A stretch of 64,000 nt of DNA, from NCBI GenBank assembly GCA_016699165.1, contig CP064963.1, positions 3,906,001-3,970,000 on the forward strand. The letters run 5' to 3'. The notes under the pieces are model-generated. The model was not told where the DNA came from. It worked only from the letters and a program-made list of their open reading frames with translations, and did no database searches. Numbering within the stretch: the stretch's first letter is position 1; every line of letters begins with the position of its first letter. Shown in pieces: positions 25,280 to 33,984 of this stretch. The DNA comes from Candidatus Melainabacteria bacterium (GTDB lineage Bacteria; Cyanobacteriota; Vampirovibrionia; Obscuribacterales; Obscuribacteraceae). Both the position numbers and the translations under genes were made by a program.

Positions 25280-26530
25280 TCAGCATGAAATCTTTTCTTT
25301 TATATATCCGCCGACCACCTCATAAAACGAAGCGCCTGTAAGCCAGTTCTTCTGAAAAGCGTCAATATGGGTAGTGGTAATGATAGTCTGCATGTCCGAC
25401 CGGTTGGCGACTTCTTGCATCAGAAAGTTTTGTCTATAGAGGTCTAATTCGGCTAAAACATCGTCCAATAATAAAATTGGCGGCTCGTGCAAATGGTTAC
25501 TGACTAAATCTAGCTCTGCAATTTTTAATGATAAAACCAATGTCCTGGTTTGACCTTGGCTGCCGTAATTTTTGGCAGGCAGATCATTTAAGCAGAAAAC
25601 TATATCGTCTCGGTGGGGACCGCTCAGGGTTTGTTTGCGTGCAAGTTCCTCGTTGAAGCGCGATTTGTATAAACCCATCAGTCTGGATTCGAGTTCTGAT
25701 TCGCTAGTTTCATTCCAGTTTGCGCCAAGCTGGTCTTCGCTTTGATCAAAATTTTCGGTCGATTCTGGGTCTTCGTCACTGCTGGTTTGAAAGTAGCGTA
25801 CCGTTATCGGTTCGCTTTTTCCCGATATCTTCTCTTGATAGGCTTCGATTAACGGGCGCAGGCGATCGAGCAATTTCAATCTTTCTTTGGTCACTTTGGC
25901 GCCTAGCGAGGCGGCTTGACGGCTCCACGCGCGCAATTGCTCTTTGTCTGTGTCAGAAAGGTTGTAGCGCCCACCCTTTTCAGCAATAGTCTTAAGCAGG
26001 CGATTGCGCTGAATAATACATTTGTTGTATCGGTTTGAAGTTTCGCGATAACCAAGATCGATTGAGCTAAGCAAATTATCAATCCAGTCGCGTCGATATT
26101 TGGGACCGCCGCGTGCCAGATTCAAATCTTCGCTTTTAAAAGAAACAACGCACAAACTGCCTTTTAGATTGCGTGTAGTTGAATAAGTGGCGCCGTTTAT
26201 TTTGACCTTTTTTTCAAGCTTGGGATTTTTCGATTTGCCCTCAGCTTGAATTGATTTGAAATCGATTGAAATATTTTGCAAGTTTGCACGATTGTCCCAG
26301 TCAATAAAATATTGAACTGCAATTGATGCTAGATTTTTTCCGCGCGAAATCAGCTCGACATCATGAGTTGAGCGATATGATCTGCCGGTGCTTAAATACT
26401 CAACTGCTTCAAGTAGGTTGGATTTACCCTGGGCATTTGCTCCAAGGATAATATTCAGACCTGGCTTGAATTCTACGTCTTGCTCAATGTAATTGCGAAA
26501 ATTGCTTAGCTTTAGATTTTTAAGTAGCAT
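25280..26530 (-). CDS. recF: DNA replication and repair protein RecF
   Basis: 416 residues from the ATG at 26530. A longer TTG-started frame to 26587 overlaps ribF too far. RecF signatures: N-terminal LKLSNFRNY, Walker A GANAQGKSN, signature TLSGPHRDD and Walker B LLLDDVLAELD. RecF loads RecA at gapped DNA with RecO and RecR. The start overlaps the end of ribF by 11 bases, so the two are coupled. An acidic insert (around SSDEDPESTENFDQSED) is present in the coiled-coil region. One palindrome copy at 25801 is read in frame here (EPITV). Confidence 0.95.
   Translation of the reverse strand: MLLKNLKLSNFRNYIEQDVEFKPGLNIILGANAQGKSNLLEAVEYLSTGRSYRSTHDVELISRGKNLASIAVQYFIDWDNRANLQNISIDFKSIQAEGKSKNPKLEKKVKINGATYSTTRNLKGSLCVVSFKSEDLNLARGGPKYRRDWIDNLLSSIDLGYRETSNRYNKCIIQRNRLLKTIAEKGGRYNLSDTDKEQLRAWSRQAASLGAKVTKERLKLLDRLRPLIEAYQEKISGKSEPITVRYFQTSSDEDPESTENFDQSEDQLGANWNETSESELESRLMGLYKSRFNEELARKQTLSGPHRDDIVFCLNDLPAKNYGSQGQTRTLVLSLKIAELDLVSNHLHEPPILLLDDVLAELDLYRQNFLMQEVANRSDMQTIITTTHIDAFQKNWLTGASFYEVVGGYIKEKISC
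25801..25810. repeat. Dispersed palindrome core CCGTTATCGG, inside recF
   Basis: The full near-palindrome spans 25795-25816, with AGCGTA before and TTCGCT after the core. This is one of the most complete copies. Confidence 0.65.
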
Positions 26531-27515
26531 GCGAAAGTGAGGAGTTGGGCGCTTGCAATTTCTCCTTTTCGCGCGCTGAAAAGGCAATCTTGGCTTGGTC
26601 TATGTCAATGTTGATCTGGTTTTTCAATTCATCAATGGAGCCGAATTTTTTTTCGTCACGTAATTGCTGGAAGAATTTGACTTCAATTTTTTGGTCGTAA
26701 ATGTCTTGATTGAAATCTAGAAGATGCGCTTCGACAAGGGGTCTTGCTGCTTTGTCTGGATTTTTGAAAGTTGGTCTGAATCCAACATTTATGACGCAAT
26801 ATTTGCTCTCGCCATTTTGTAATTTGGCAAGACCGGCATAAACACCGGTTTTGGGTAGAACTTGATATTGATATGTTTCAAGATTGGCAGTGGGAAAACC
26901 TAGTTGTCTGCCTCGGCCATCTCCGCGAATAATCCCAGCCCATAAGGCAAAAGAACGTCCAAGCAAATCTTCGGCGTTTTTGACATTTCCTGCTTGAATC
27001 TCGTCGCGGATGCGTGAGCTAGAAACTTCGCGTCCTTTGAATTCGAGCATGTGTGCGCTGTGAACAGTAAACTCGTGTGCTTTTTCTTGTCCGATTTTCT
27101 TGAGCAAATTGGCATCGCCTTCTGCGTCTTTGCCAAAGTGGTGGTTATGTCCAACTGATATAGAGCGAGCATTCATACTTTCGATTAGAACGTTTTCAAC
27201 GTACTGGCGAGGACTGAGTTTGCATAACTCCTCGGTGAAAGACAAGACCAGTGCCACTTCTACTCCAAGTTCGGCAAATAGTTCAAGACGTTGTTCGATT
27301 ACAGTCAATAAAAGTGGCGATTGACCACGGGTCAGGCTTCTTGGATGGTCTTTGAAAGTGACCACGCCGGCTTTGGCTCCAAGCGCCTTGGCTTCTTCTA
27401 CTGCTTTGGATATTACAAGCTTGTGACCAGGGTGCACCCCATCGAAAAATCCCAGGGCTATAGCCGACTTTGCGACCAGACCTGGTCTGGGTTTGGCTTC
27501 GTAAAAGATTTCCAA
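26520..27515 (-). CDS. ribF: Bifunctional riboflavin kinase/FMN adenylyltransferase RibF
   Basis: 331 residues. The N-terminal adenylyltransferase domain has GFFDGVHPGH and the SSSRIRDEIQAGNV motif. The C-terminal kinase domain has GDGRGRQLGFPTANL. The enzyme makes FMN and then FAD. It lies upstream of recF with an 11-base overlap, on the minus strand, diverging from gyrB. Confidence 0.94.
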   Translation of the reverse strand: MEIFYEAKPRPGLVAKSAIALGFFDGVHPGHKLVISKAVEEAKALGAKAGVVTFKDHPRSLTRGQSPLLLTVIEQRLELFAELGVEVALVLSFTEELCKLSPRQYVENVLIESMNARSISVGHNHHFGKDAEGDANLLKKIGQEKAHEFTVHSAHMLEFKGREVSSSRIRDEIQAGNVKNAEDLLGRSFALWAGIIRGDGRGRQLGFPTANLETYQYQVLPKTGVYAGLAKLQNGESKYCVINVGFRPTFKNPDKAARPLVEAHLLDFNQDIYDQKIEVKFFQQLRDEKKFGSIDELKNQINIDIDQAKIAFSAREKEKLQAPNSSLSHAT

Positions 27516-27794
27516 GTCGACAATGACCCCACTGCTTAAAATCCTGTTTACAAGTGTACTTGATGTACTTGGACGCTATACCCTTGACATAGAGAATTAT
27601 ATTTATTGTAACCAAAATAGTCTTCCCGATTTGGCAAAAACTAAGGCTGGACAAGGGAATTAGTGCTCTCGTTGTGATAAAATTCAGTGAGGTGAAACAA
27701 CAGTGGAGATGTTGCTCCGTTTGTTGTTCTCTTGATGTTCTGCGGTTTAAGCGCGCTGCCGGCAAGAAAACGGCATGGTATTAACAGGGGATTT

Positions 27795-29858
27795 ATGGCA
27801 AACGAAAAGGCGAACACACTAGTGACGGATGAAACAGAAGAGAACGAAAAGAAAGCTAATGGAAACACTGGCGATACCAGTGTTGACGGCGAATACTCAG
27901 CTTCTAATATTGACGTTTTGGAAGGACTGGAAGCGGTTCGAAAACGTCCTGGTATGTATATCGGTACCACTGGTCCCAAAGGTTTGCACCACCTGATCTG
28001 GGAAATCGTAGACAACGCAGTAGACGAGGCGCTAGCCGGTCACTGTAAAACAATTGAAGTTAGAATTAATGCCGATAGTTCTGTCACTGTCAAAGATGAT
28101 GGTCGCGGCATTCCTATCGATATCGTCAAAAAAACCGGCAAGAGTGGTGTTGAAACTGTATTCACCATTTTGCACGCTGGTGGTAAATTCGGTGGCGGTG
28201 GATACAAAGTGTCAGGTGGTCTGCACGGTGTTGGCGCCTCGGTTGTGAATGCACTGTCCGAAACACTTGAAGTCGAAGTTTATCGCGAAAACAAAATCCA
28301 CAAACAAAAATACAATCGTGGAAATGCAGTCGGTGGGCTCGAAGTAGTCGGCTCCACTGAAGAACGCGGAACTAAAGTTACCTTCTGGCCAGATGATCAA
28401 ATTTTCCACGATTTTGATGAAGATGGCGAACGTATCCAAATCCATTTTGATTGGGATACAGTCGCAGACCGTTTGCGCGAAATGGCTTTCCTTAATAAAG
28501 GACTAAAAATCGTAGCCGAAGATCTTAGAGAAGCAGAGAAAAAATCTGAGCTTTATCACTATGAAGGTGGCATCGCAAGTTACGTTGAGTATATGAACGA
28601 GAATAGAAACGTTCTGCACAAGCCACCAATTTATTTTGAAACTGAACGCGACAACATAGTAGTTGAGTGTTCATTACAGTGGACCGATCTTTATCAAGAA
28701 ACGCTCAACTCTTTCGTGAATAACATCAATACTCACGATGGCGGAACGCACTTGCAGGGATTTCGTATGGCGCTTACTCGTGTCATAAACTCTTATGCAC
28801 GCAAAACGGCATTGCTTAAAGATGCTGACCAGAACTTCCAGGGCGAAGACGTACGCGAAGGTCTCACTGCTATTGTCAGTGTCAAGGTCCCAGAGCCACA
28901 GTTCGAAGGTCAGACCAAAGCACGTTTGGGTAACCGCGAAGTTCAAGGTGTGGTTCAAACCGTCACCGCAGAACAGCTTGCCGACTGGCTAGAGCTTAAT
29001 CCCAAACCAGCCAAAGATATTATTATTAAAGCTGTAAACGCAAGAGCCGCACGCGAAGCCGCACAAAAAGCCAAGCAACAGGTACGACGTCAATCTACTT
29101 TGGAGAATTCGTCACTACCAGGTAAGCTCGCCGATTGTACCGATCGCGATCCAGCCAGATGTGAAGTTTATCTGGTGGAAGGTGACTCCGCCGGTGGTAC
29201 CGCTAAAAAAGGAAGAAACAAAAACTTCCAGGCTATCCTTCCCCTGCGCGGTAAGATCTTGAACGTCGAGCGCGTTCAACCAAGCCGCATTTATGAAAAT
29301 GCTGAAGTGCAAGCCATGATTCAAGCTCTTGGATTGGTAGTGCGAGAAGAAACAGATGAAGATGGTGCCAAAACTGGTGGCATTTTAAGACCAAACGCCG
29401 AGAATCTTGATCTCGATAAACTTCGCTATCACAAAGTGATTATCATGACAGACGCCGATGTTGACGGAAGTCACATTCGCACGCTGCTTTTGACTTTCTT
29501 CTTTAGATACGCAAGACCGATGGTCGAAAAAGGATATGTCTATATCGCTCAGCCACCACTCTATAAAGTTGAAAAAGGTAAAAAGCACGAATACTGCTAC
29601 AACGAGCATAAGCTCCAGGCAGTACTTGCTGAAATGGGAGATAAAGCCACCGTTCAACGATTCAAAGGTCTTGGCGAAATGGAAGATCAACAGTTGTGGG
29701 ACACCACTATGAACCCCGAAACTCGCACCTTGAAACAAGTTACAGTGGAAGATGGTGCGCAAGCCGAACACATTTTCGACTTGCTCATGGGTGAGGCTGT
29801 TGGTCCTCGTCGCGAATTTATTGAGAAACACGCCCACTACGCAAACCTGGATCTCTAG
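27795..29858 (+). CDS. gyrB: DNA gyrase subunit B
   Basis: 687 residues from the ATG at 27795, which has AGGGGA 5-10 bases upstream. The frame extends to 27732, but that start has no such site. ATPase motifs: VDNAVDEALAGHC, DDGRGIP, GGLHGVGASVVNALS and QTKARLGN. TOPRIM motifs: VEGDSAGG and TDADVDGSHI. The C-terminal KRFKGLGEM-type block (QRFKGLGEM) is present. The first ~40 residues are an acidic extension before LEGLEAVRKRPGMYIG. It lies head to head with ribF-recF. Confidence 0.97.
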   Translation: MANEKANTLVTDETEENEKKANGNTGDTSVDGEYSASNIDVLEGLEAVRKRPGMYIGTTGPKGLHHLIWEIVDNAVDEALAGHCKTIEVRINADSSVTVKDDGRGIPIDIVKKTGKSGVETVFTILHAGGKFGGGGYKVSGGLHGVGASVVNALSETLEVEVYRENKIHKQKYNRGNAVGGLEVVGSTEERGTKVTFWPDDQIFHDFDEDGERIQIHFDWDTVADRLREMAFLNKGLKIVAEDLREAEKKSELYHYEGGIASYVEYMNENRNVLHKPPIYFETERDNIVVECSLQWTDLYQETLNSFVNNINTHDGGTHLQGFRMALTRVINSYARKTALLKDADQNFQGEDVREGLTAIVSVKVPEPQFEGQTKARLGNREVQGVVQTVTAEQLADWLELNPKPAKDIIIKAVNARAAREAAQKAKQQVRRQSTLENSSLPGKLADCTDRDPARCEVYLVEGDSAGGTAKKGRNKNFQAILPLRGKILNVERVQPSRIYENAEVQAMIQALGLVVREETDEDGAKTGGILRPNAENLDLDKLRYHKVIIMTDADVDGSHIRTLLLTFFFRYARPMVEKGYVYIAQPPLYKVEKGKKHEYCYNEHKLQAVLAEMGDKATVQRFKGLGEMEDQQLWDTTMNPETRTLKQVTVEDGAQAEHIFDLLMGEAVGPRREFIEKHAHYANLDL

Positions 29859-29862
29859 TTAA

Positions 29863-30474
29863 TTGAGCGCAAGCACAATCAACGTTCCCAACACTATCAC
29901 GGTTGCACGTGTGGTATTGGCACTGGTGGCGCTGTCCATTTTGTTTATGGATGGCGACACCGTAAAGTGGATTTCTTTTTGTCTCACTATAGTGGTTATT
30001 TGGGCTGACGGTCTTGACGGATACTTTGCTCGCAAGCTTAATCAGTCAACCAAATTTGGTGGCATATTAGACATTGCCGGTGACCGTGCAGTAGAAATGG
30101 CCTACTGGATCGTATTTTCGTGCTTGCACTGGGTGCCTGTCTTTGTGCCGCTCTTGTACCTTGTTCGCGGTACATTTGTAGATGCTATCAGATCGCATGT
30201 TAGTGAACAGGGACTTACTGCATTTGGAAAAAATACAATGATGCAATCTAAAGTTGGCAAATTTTTGGTGGCATCAAATTTCAGTCGCTTCACTTATGCA
30301 GTAGTGAAAGCAGTTGCATTTTGTTTGGTCATAGCAGCCCAAACACAAGTCGGTCAAGGATATGCAATTCCAAGCATAGCCATGTTTTGCGTTTATGCAT
30401 CTTGTGTTTTTTGTCTTGTGCGCGGGCTACCTGTGGTGTTTGAAGCACCATCAGTTTTTCGTCATTTCCAGTAA
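29863..30474 (+). CDS. CDP-alcohol phosphatidyltransferase (PgsA-like)
   Basis: 203 residues with several membrane helices. The active-site motif is present: DGLDGYFARKLNQSTKFGG followed by ILDIAGDRAVE, fitting DG-x2-AR-x8-G-x3-D-x3-D with one shift. The family makes phospholipid head groups, most often phosphatidylglycerolphosphate. The TTG start four bases after the gyrB stop suggests coupling. The 3' end overlaps the converging hypothetical gene by 13 bases. Confidence 0.85.
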   Translation: MSASTINVPNTITVARVVLALVALSILFMDGDTVKWISFCLTIVVIWADGLDGYFARKLNQSTKFGGILDIAGDRAVEMAYWIVFSCLHWVPVFVPLLYLVRGTFVDAIRSHVSEQGLTAFGKNTMMQSKVGKFLVASNFSRFTYAVVKAVAFCLVIAAQTQVGQGYAIPSIAMFCVYASCVFCLVRGLPVVFEAPSVFRHFQ

Positions 30475-31616
30475 TCGCCGCCAGTTCCTTGCGGGGTGTT
30501 TACTTCGCCGACTCCGTTTGGATGTTTCGGTTGGTCAGAGGCCGAGCCGCTATTTCCCCAACCGGTTGTGGTTGTATCGCGTGGCTGACTGTTTTCTCCC
30601 CAGTTTGGTGGCTTTTGTTTGGCATTTAAATCTTGCGCGGGATCGCGCTCAGCTTGTGTGCCCCATTTGTTAGGTCTGGAGTTTTCGGAACTTGGATTTT
30701 GTCCCCATTGAGTAGATGATTCCCCCTTGGCTGGGTTCCATACAGTGCCGTCAGCTCCAACTTTGTCGTGTTTGATTTGTTTTCCGCCAACATAACTCAC
30801 ACCAGGAACCTCCGGTTTATCCCCTTTGTCCCACCAGGAAGGTCTGCCCATAGTGCCAACTCCACCTGTTCCTGTTGTTGGTTTGCCAGCTCTACTGGAA
30901 GAGTTAGACGCCTGAGTGCCTACTTTAAGGGTATCTCTGCGCCATGAAGGAACTTCTGCCCCTTCTTTCCACCAGGCTGGTTTTTTGACTGCGCGTCCGT
31001 CTTGAATGACATAGTTGTAGCCATCGCCATTGCCACCTTTTTGTACATAAGGGACGCCTTTTAGATTGGCAATCTCGCGTCTGTATTGTTCTTGCATCAT
31101 CAGCTGCTTAGCGCGTAACATGCGAAAGTCTTGAACTACATAGGTTTCGCGACCAACAAGCATTTTGGCAAATGATTCAAGCTTGTCGAATCCTTGCAGC
31201 TTGCGATCGATGTCCTCAACTACCGCTTCTTTTAATTTGATCATGGCATCGCGAGCAGAAAGATTTTTCATTGCCTGAGCGGTTGGTTGCTCGTAATAAC
31301 TCATAAGAAAAGTCATGTGAGTTATAAGGTCGTTAATCCAAATTTTTGTTTGCTTATCGAGTGCGCCTTTTGGTCTGCCACGCAGATCGTTTTCGCACAA
31401 ACTCATTGCATATTCCCAATGTGTTTTAGCGGTTGGGCGCTCGCCTTTGTTCCAGGCAGCAAGTCCCAGTCTGTCGTAATAGACCCACTTGGGCAAGTAG
31501 CGTCTTTGCTGGGCGCGAGCATAAGTAGCGCTTGTTGCAGTTGGCGGATTGGCCGCCAGGCAAGGCAGATTCTGGACTGCTAATAGCAGAGTAGCCAGAG
31601 CTAAAGGTCTAATCAT
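30462..31616 (-). CDS. Exported hypothetical protein with Trp/Gly/Asn-rich low-complexity C-terminus
   Basis: 384 residues from the ATG at 31616, which has AGGAG about eight bases upstream. A signal peptide (about 1-22, ending LAA) precedes a helical domain (~40-190) and a long C-terminal region rich in Gly, Ser, Pro, Trp and Asn. Short repeats such as PSWWDKG, PAWWKEG and PNWGE occur there. It is not recognised. The repeated WW/WG motifs suggest an envelope or surface protein. It follows lpxK on the same strand. Confidence 0.6.
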   Translation of the reverse strand: MIRPLALATLLLAVQNLPCLAANPPTATSATYARAQQRRYLPKWVYYDRLGLAAWNKGERPTAKTHWEYAMSLCENDLRGRPKGALDKQTKIWINDLITHMTFLMSYYEQPTAQAMKNLSARDAMIKLKEAVVEDIDRKLQGFDKLESFAKMLVGRETYVVQDFRMLRAKQLMMQEQYRREIANLKGVPYVQKGGNGDGYNYVIQDGRAVKKPAWWKEGAEVPSWRRDTLKVGTQASNSSSRAGKPTTGTGGVGTMGRPSWWDKGDKPEVPGVSYVGGKQIKHDKVGADGTVWNPAKGESSTQWGQNPSSENSRPNKWGTQAERDPAQDLNAKQKPPNWGENSQPRDTTTTGWGNSGSASDQPKHPNGVGEVNTPQGTGGDYWK

Positions 31617-31664
31617 TAATTTGCTCCTGTCGGCCAGACAAAAAGATACTAGCACTTAATATAT

Positions 31665-32708
31665 TCATTTTATACTTAAAACAAGTGAGTCGCCAATCCA
31701 TTCCATTTCAAGTCCAATCCCAACCGTCTTTTCGAGCAATCTAGCTACTTGAGGCTCCAATTTTCGGGATGTGAGCCTCGCCAGGTCCTTTTTAGTGGTC
31801 AAACCGATATCGGTACGTGATTTTTCTAAGCTGTTCTGAATCTTTTTAATGTCGAAATCGTCATACCAGTGATGATCTGCAAACGAAAGAGTGGCGCGCA
31901 AAGTAATTTGCAACGCCGGATCGCCAAGGTCTTGAAAAAATTGATCTGGTCTTGCTATTCCGGCAAATGCTACGGCAGTCTTGTTTCGAGTCAACGGCGA
32001 GTTTTCTAGCTTAAAGCGACTTTCATAAATCAAACAATTGGGTGCATTTTTTCGCACCACTTTTTTGATGCGCTCTAACTTAATTGCATCCGCATTCAAA
32101 GGAATTTTAGTAATAATGACATGAGTAGCACGAGCAAGAGCTGAAACTGGCTCACGAAGCCTTCCCGCGGGAAGAAGTTGCTCATTTGTAAGATCGTCTG
32201 CGTAATCTAGCAATGCGATATTGATGTCTCGATGCAACAAAATATGTTGAAATCCATCATCGAGCAAAAGAACGTTGCAACCATATTCATCTATCGCCAG
32301 TCGCGCTATCGATGAGCGTGAACGCCCACAAATCACTATCGCTTGGGGTACTTCGAGTGCCATCATATATGGTTCGTCACCACAATCTTCAACCGGGCAC
32401 AATATTTTATCGCCGTCGCTGGCAACAATATGTTCAGACTTCGATTTGCGATTATAACCCCGGCTTAATATGGCGACTTTGTGACCTTGAGCAATTAATT
32501 GCTTAGCTAAATACATGGTCACTGGAGTTTTGCCGGTGCCACCAACAGTGATATTGCCAACGCTGATTACTGGCACTTCTACTTTATTAATAGAGGCAAG
32601 ACCCGCTTCATAGGCTTTAGCTCGCACGCTTACCAGAGTTTTGTAGACCAGAGCCGCTGGAGCAAGTAAAGCTTTTGCCAATTTCGATTTAGGTAATTCA
32701 AGCGTCAT
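31665..32708 (-). CDS. lpxK: Tetraacyldisaccharide 4'-kinase
   Basis: 347 residues from the ATG at 32708. A frame to 32747 would extend into waaA. Walker A is VGGTGKTP, preceded by VPVISVGNITV, and the DDGFQH motif follows. The kinase adds the 4'-phosphate to the lipid A precursor at the inner membrane. It is a strong marker for a Gram-negative envelope. The start overlaps the end of waaA by 11 bases. One CCGATATCGG variant of the palindrome lies in the 3' part (31804). Confidence 0.93.
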   Translation of the reverse strand: MTLELPKSKLAKALLAPAALVYKTLVSVRAKAYEAGLASINKVEVPVISVGNITVGGTGKTPVTMYLAKQLIAQGHKVAILSRGYNRKSKSEHIVASDGDKILCPVEDCGDEPYMMALEVPQAIVICGRSRSSIARLAIDEYGCNVLLLDDGFQHILLHRDINIALLDYADDLTNEQLLPAGRLREPVSALARATHVIITKIPLNADAIKLERIKKVVRKNAPNCLIYESRFKLENSPLTRNKTAVAFAGIARPDQFFQDLGDPALQITLRATLSFADHHWYDDFDIKKIQNSLEKSRTDIGLTTKKDLARLTSRKLEPQVARLLEKTVGIGLEMEWIGDSLVLSIK

Positions 32709-33984
32709 ATGCAAGTACCTTCTTAATGGCAACAAGAGCTCGATCACATGCGCCTAAATTTTGCTGGATCCAGTTTCTTCCTAGATTTCCTTTACGCATT
32801 GCTTCATCTTTGTGAGCATACAAATACAGCATTTGCGACTTGAATTCTTCATTGTTTGAAGCGATGGTGAGCGCATCTATCTCAGCCAGCGCGTTTGCCA
32901 GATCGCGCGTCTTTTGAACATAAGGTCCACAAACTACAGGAACGCGAAAAGCAAACGGCTCAGCCACATTGTGACCACCGATATTTACCAGGGTGCCACC
33001 AACAAAAGCCAGATGAGAGAGCGAATAACAATCCATCAGTTTGCCCAGTGTATCAAGCAGAAAAACATGATCGTCTGGACCTAATTTTTCAGATTTTGAA
33101 AAGGATTTAGGTTCAAATCCAGCTTGCCTGATCAAATTGCGCACATGCTCGAAGCGCTCTGGATGCCTTGGAGCTATTACTAATTTAGGTGTGGGATTTT
33201 GTTCTTGTCGGTTTTGAATTAAATGTTTGAAGGCATCAAGCACAAGCACTTCTTCGCCTTCGTGGGTAGATCCTGCGGTGAAGAAAAAATGATTGGCATC
33301 GTCACCTAAATACTCTTTTAGAATGGTACCATTTTTGGTGGCATCACCGGTTAATCCATCTATTTTGATATTGCCAAATATTTCAATATTATCGCTATTG
33401 CCTTGAACCGCTGCAAAGCGCTCTGCTTCTGATTTGCTCTGCACGCCGATGACAGTAAATAATTTCAATACTTCTTTGAAGAAAAAGCGCAGATTGAAAT
33501 ATGACTTAAACGATCTGGGAGACATGCGAGCGTTGACTGACATCACAGGGATATTTCGCTTATGACAGGCATTAACAAAACCTGGCCAAATTTCAGTTTC
33601 TACAAGCAAGAATGCTGCTGGATTAACAGCATCAAGCCAGGTGTTAACCGAGCCGGGCATGTCGTAAGGAAAATATGCCACTGTGGCAAACGAGCCCGCT
33701 TTTTCTTTTGCCATCGCCTGTCCTGTGCCAGTGGTTGTGGTGACAAACAAAGGCAAATCGGGAAGACTTTCTTTTAGTTTTTTGAGTAAGGGCAAAACAG
33801 CATTGAATTCACCTACCGATACAGCGTGAATCCAGAGTGATTTTGGTTTGATTGAATCTTTGATAGATTGAGGTATAAAGCCAAGCTTCTGGCTCACACC
33901 AAATCGCGCTCGGGCTGAAAACAACAAAATAGGTGATGCTAAAAGCAATACCAAAATAAAAACATACTGATAAAGTAAAATCAT
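32698..33984 (-). CDS. waaA: 3-deoxy-D-manno-octulosonic acid (Kdo) transferase
   Basis: 428 residues. It starts with one membrane anchor and has the GT30-type motifs LWIHAVSVGEFNAVLPL, FLLVETEIWPGF, AGSTHEGEE and GGHNVAEPFA. WaaA transfers Kdo from CMP-Kdo to lipid A. Its start overlaps the priA stop (ATGA-type, four bases). The order priA-waaA-lpxK on the minus strand suggests one operon. Confidence 0.94.
   Translation of the reverse strand: MILLYQYVFILVLLLASPILLFSARARFGVSQKLGFIPQSIKDSIKPKSLWIHAVSVGEFNAVLPLLKKLKESLPDLPLFVTTTTGTGQAMAKEKAGSFATVAYFPYDMPGSVNTWLDAVNPAAFLLVETEIWPGFVNACHKRNIPVMSVNARMSPRSFKSYFNLRFFFKEVLKLFTVIGVQSKSEAERFAAVQGNSDNIEIFGNIKIDGLTGDATKNGTILKEYLGDDANHFFFTAGSTHEGEEVLVLDAFKHLIQNRQEQNPTPKLVIAPRHPERFEHVRNLIRQAGFEPKSFSKSEKLGPDDHVFLLDTLGKLMDCYSLSHLAFVGGTLVNIGGHNVAEPFAFRVPVVCGPYVQKTRDLANALAEIDALTIASNNEEFKSQMLYLYAHKDEAMRKGNLGRNWIQQNLGACDRALVAIKKVLAYDA

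Noticed and set aside
27584..27612. TTGACA promoter-like box ahead of gyrB
   Set aside because: No good -10 box is found at the proper distance (TATATT is only nine bases away), so it was not listed.
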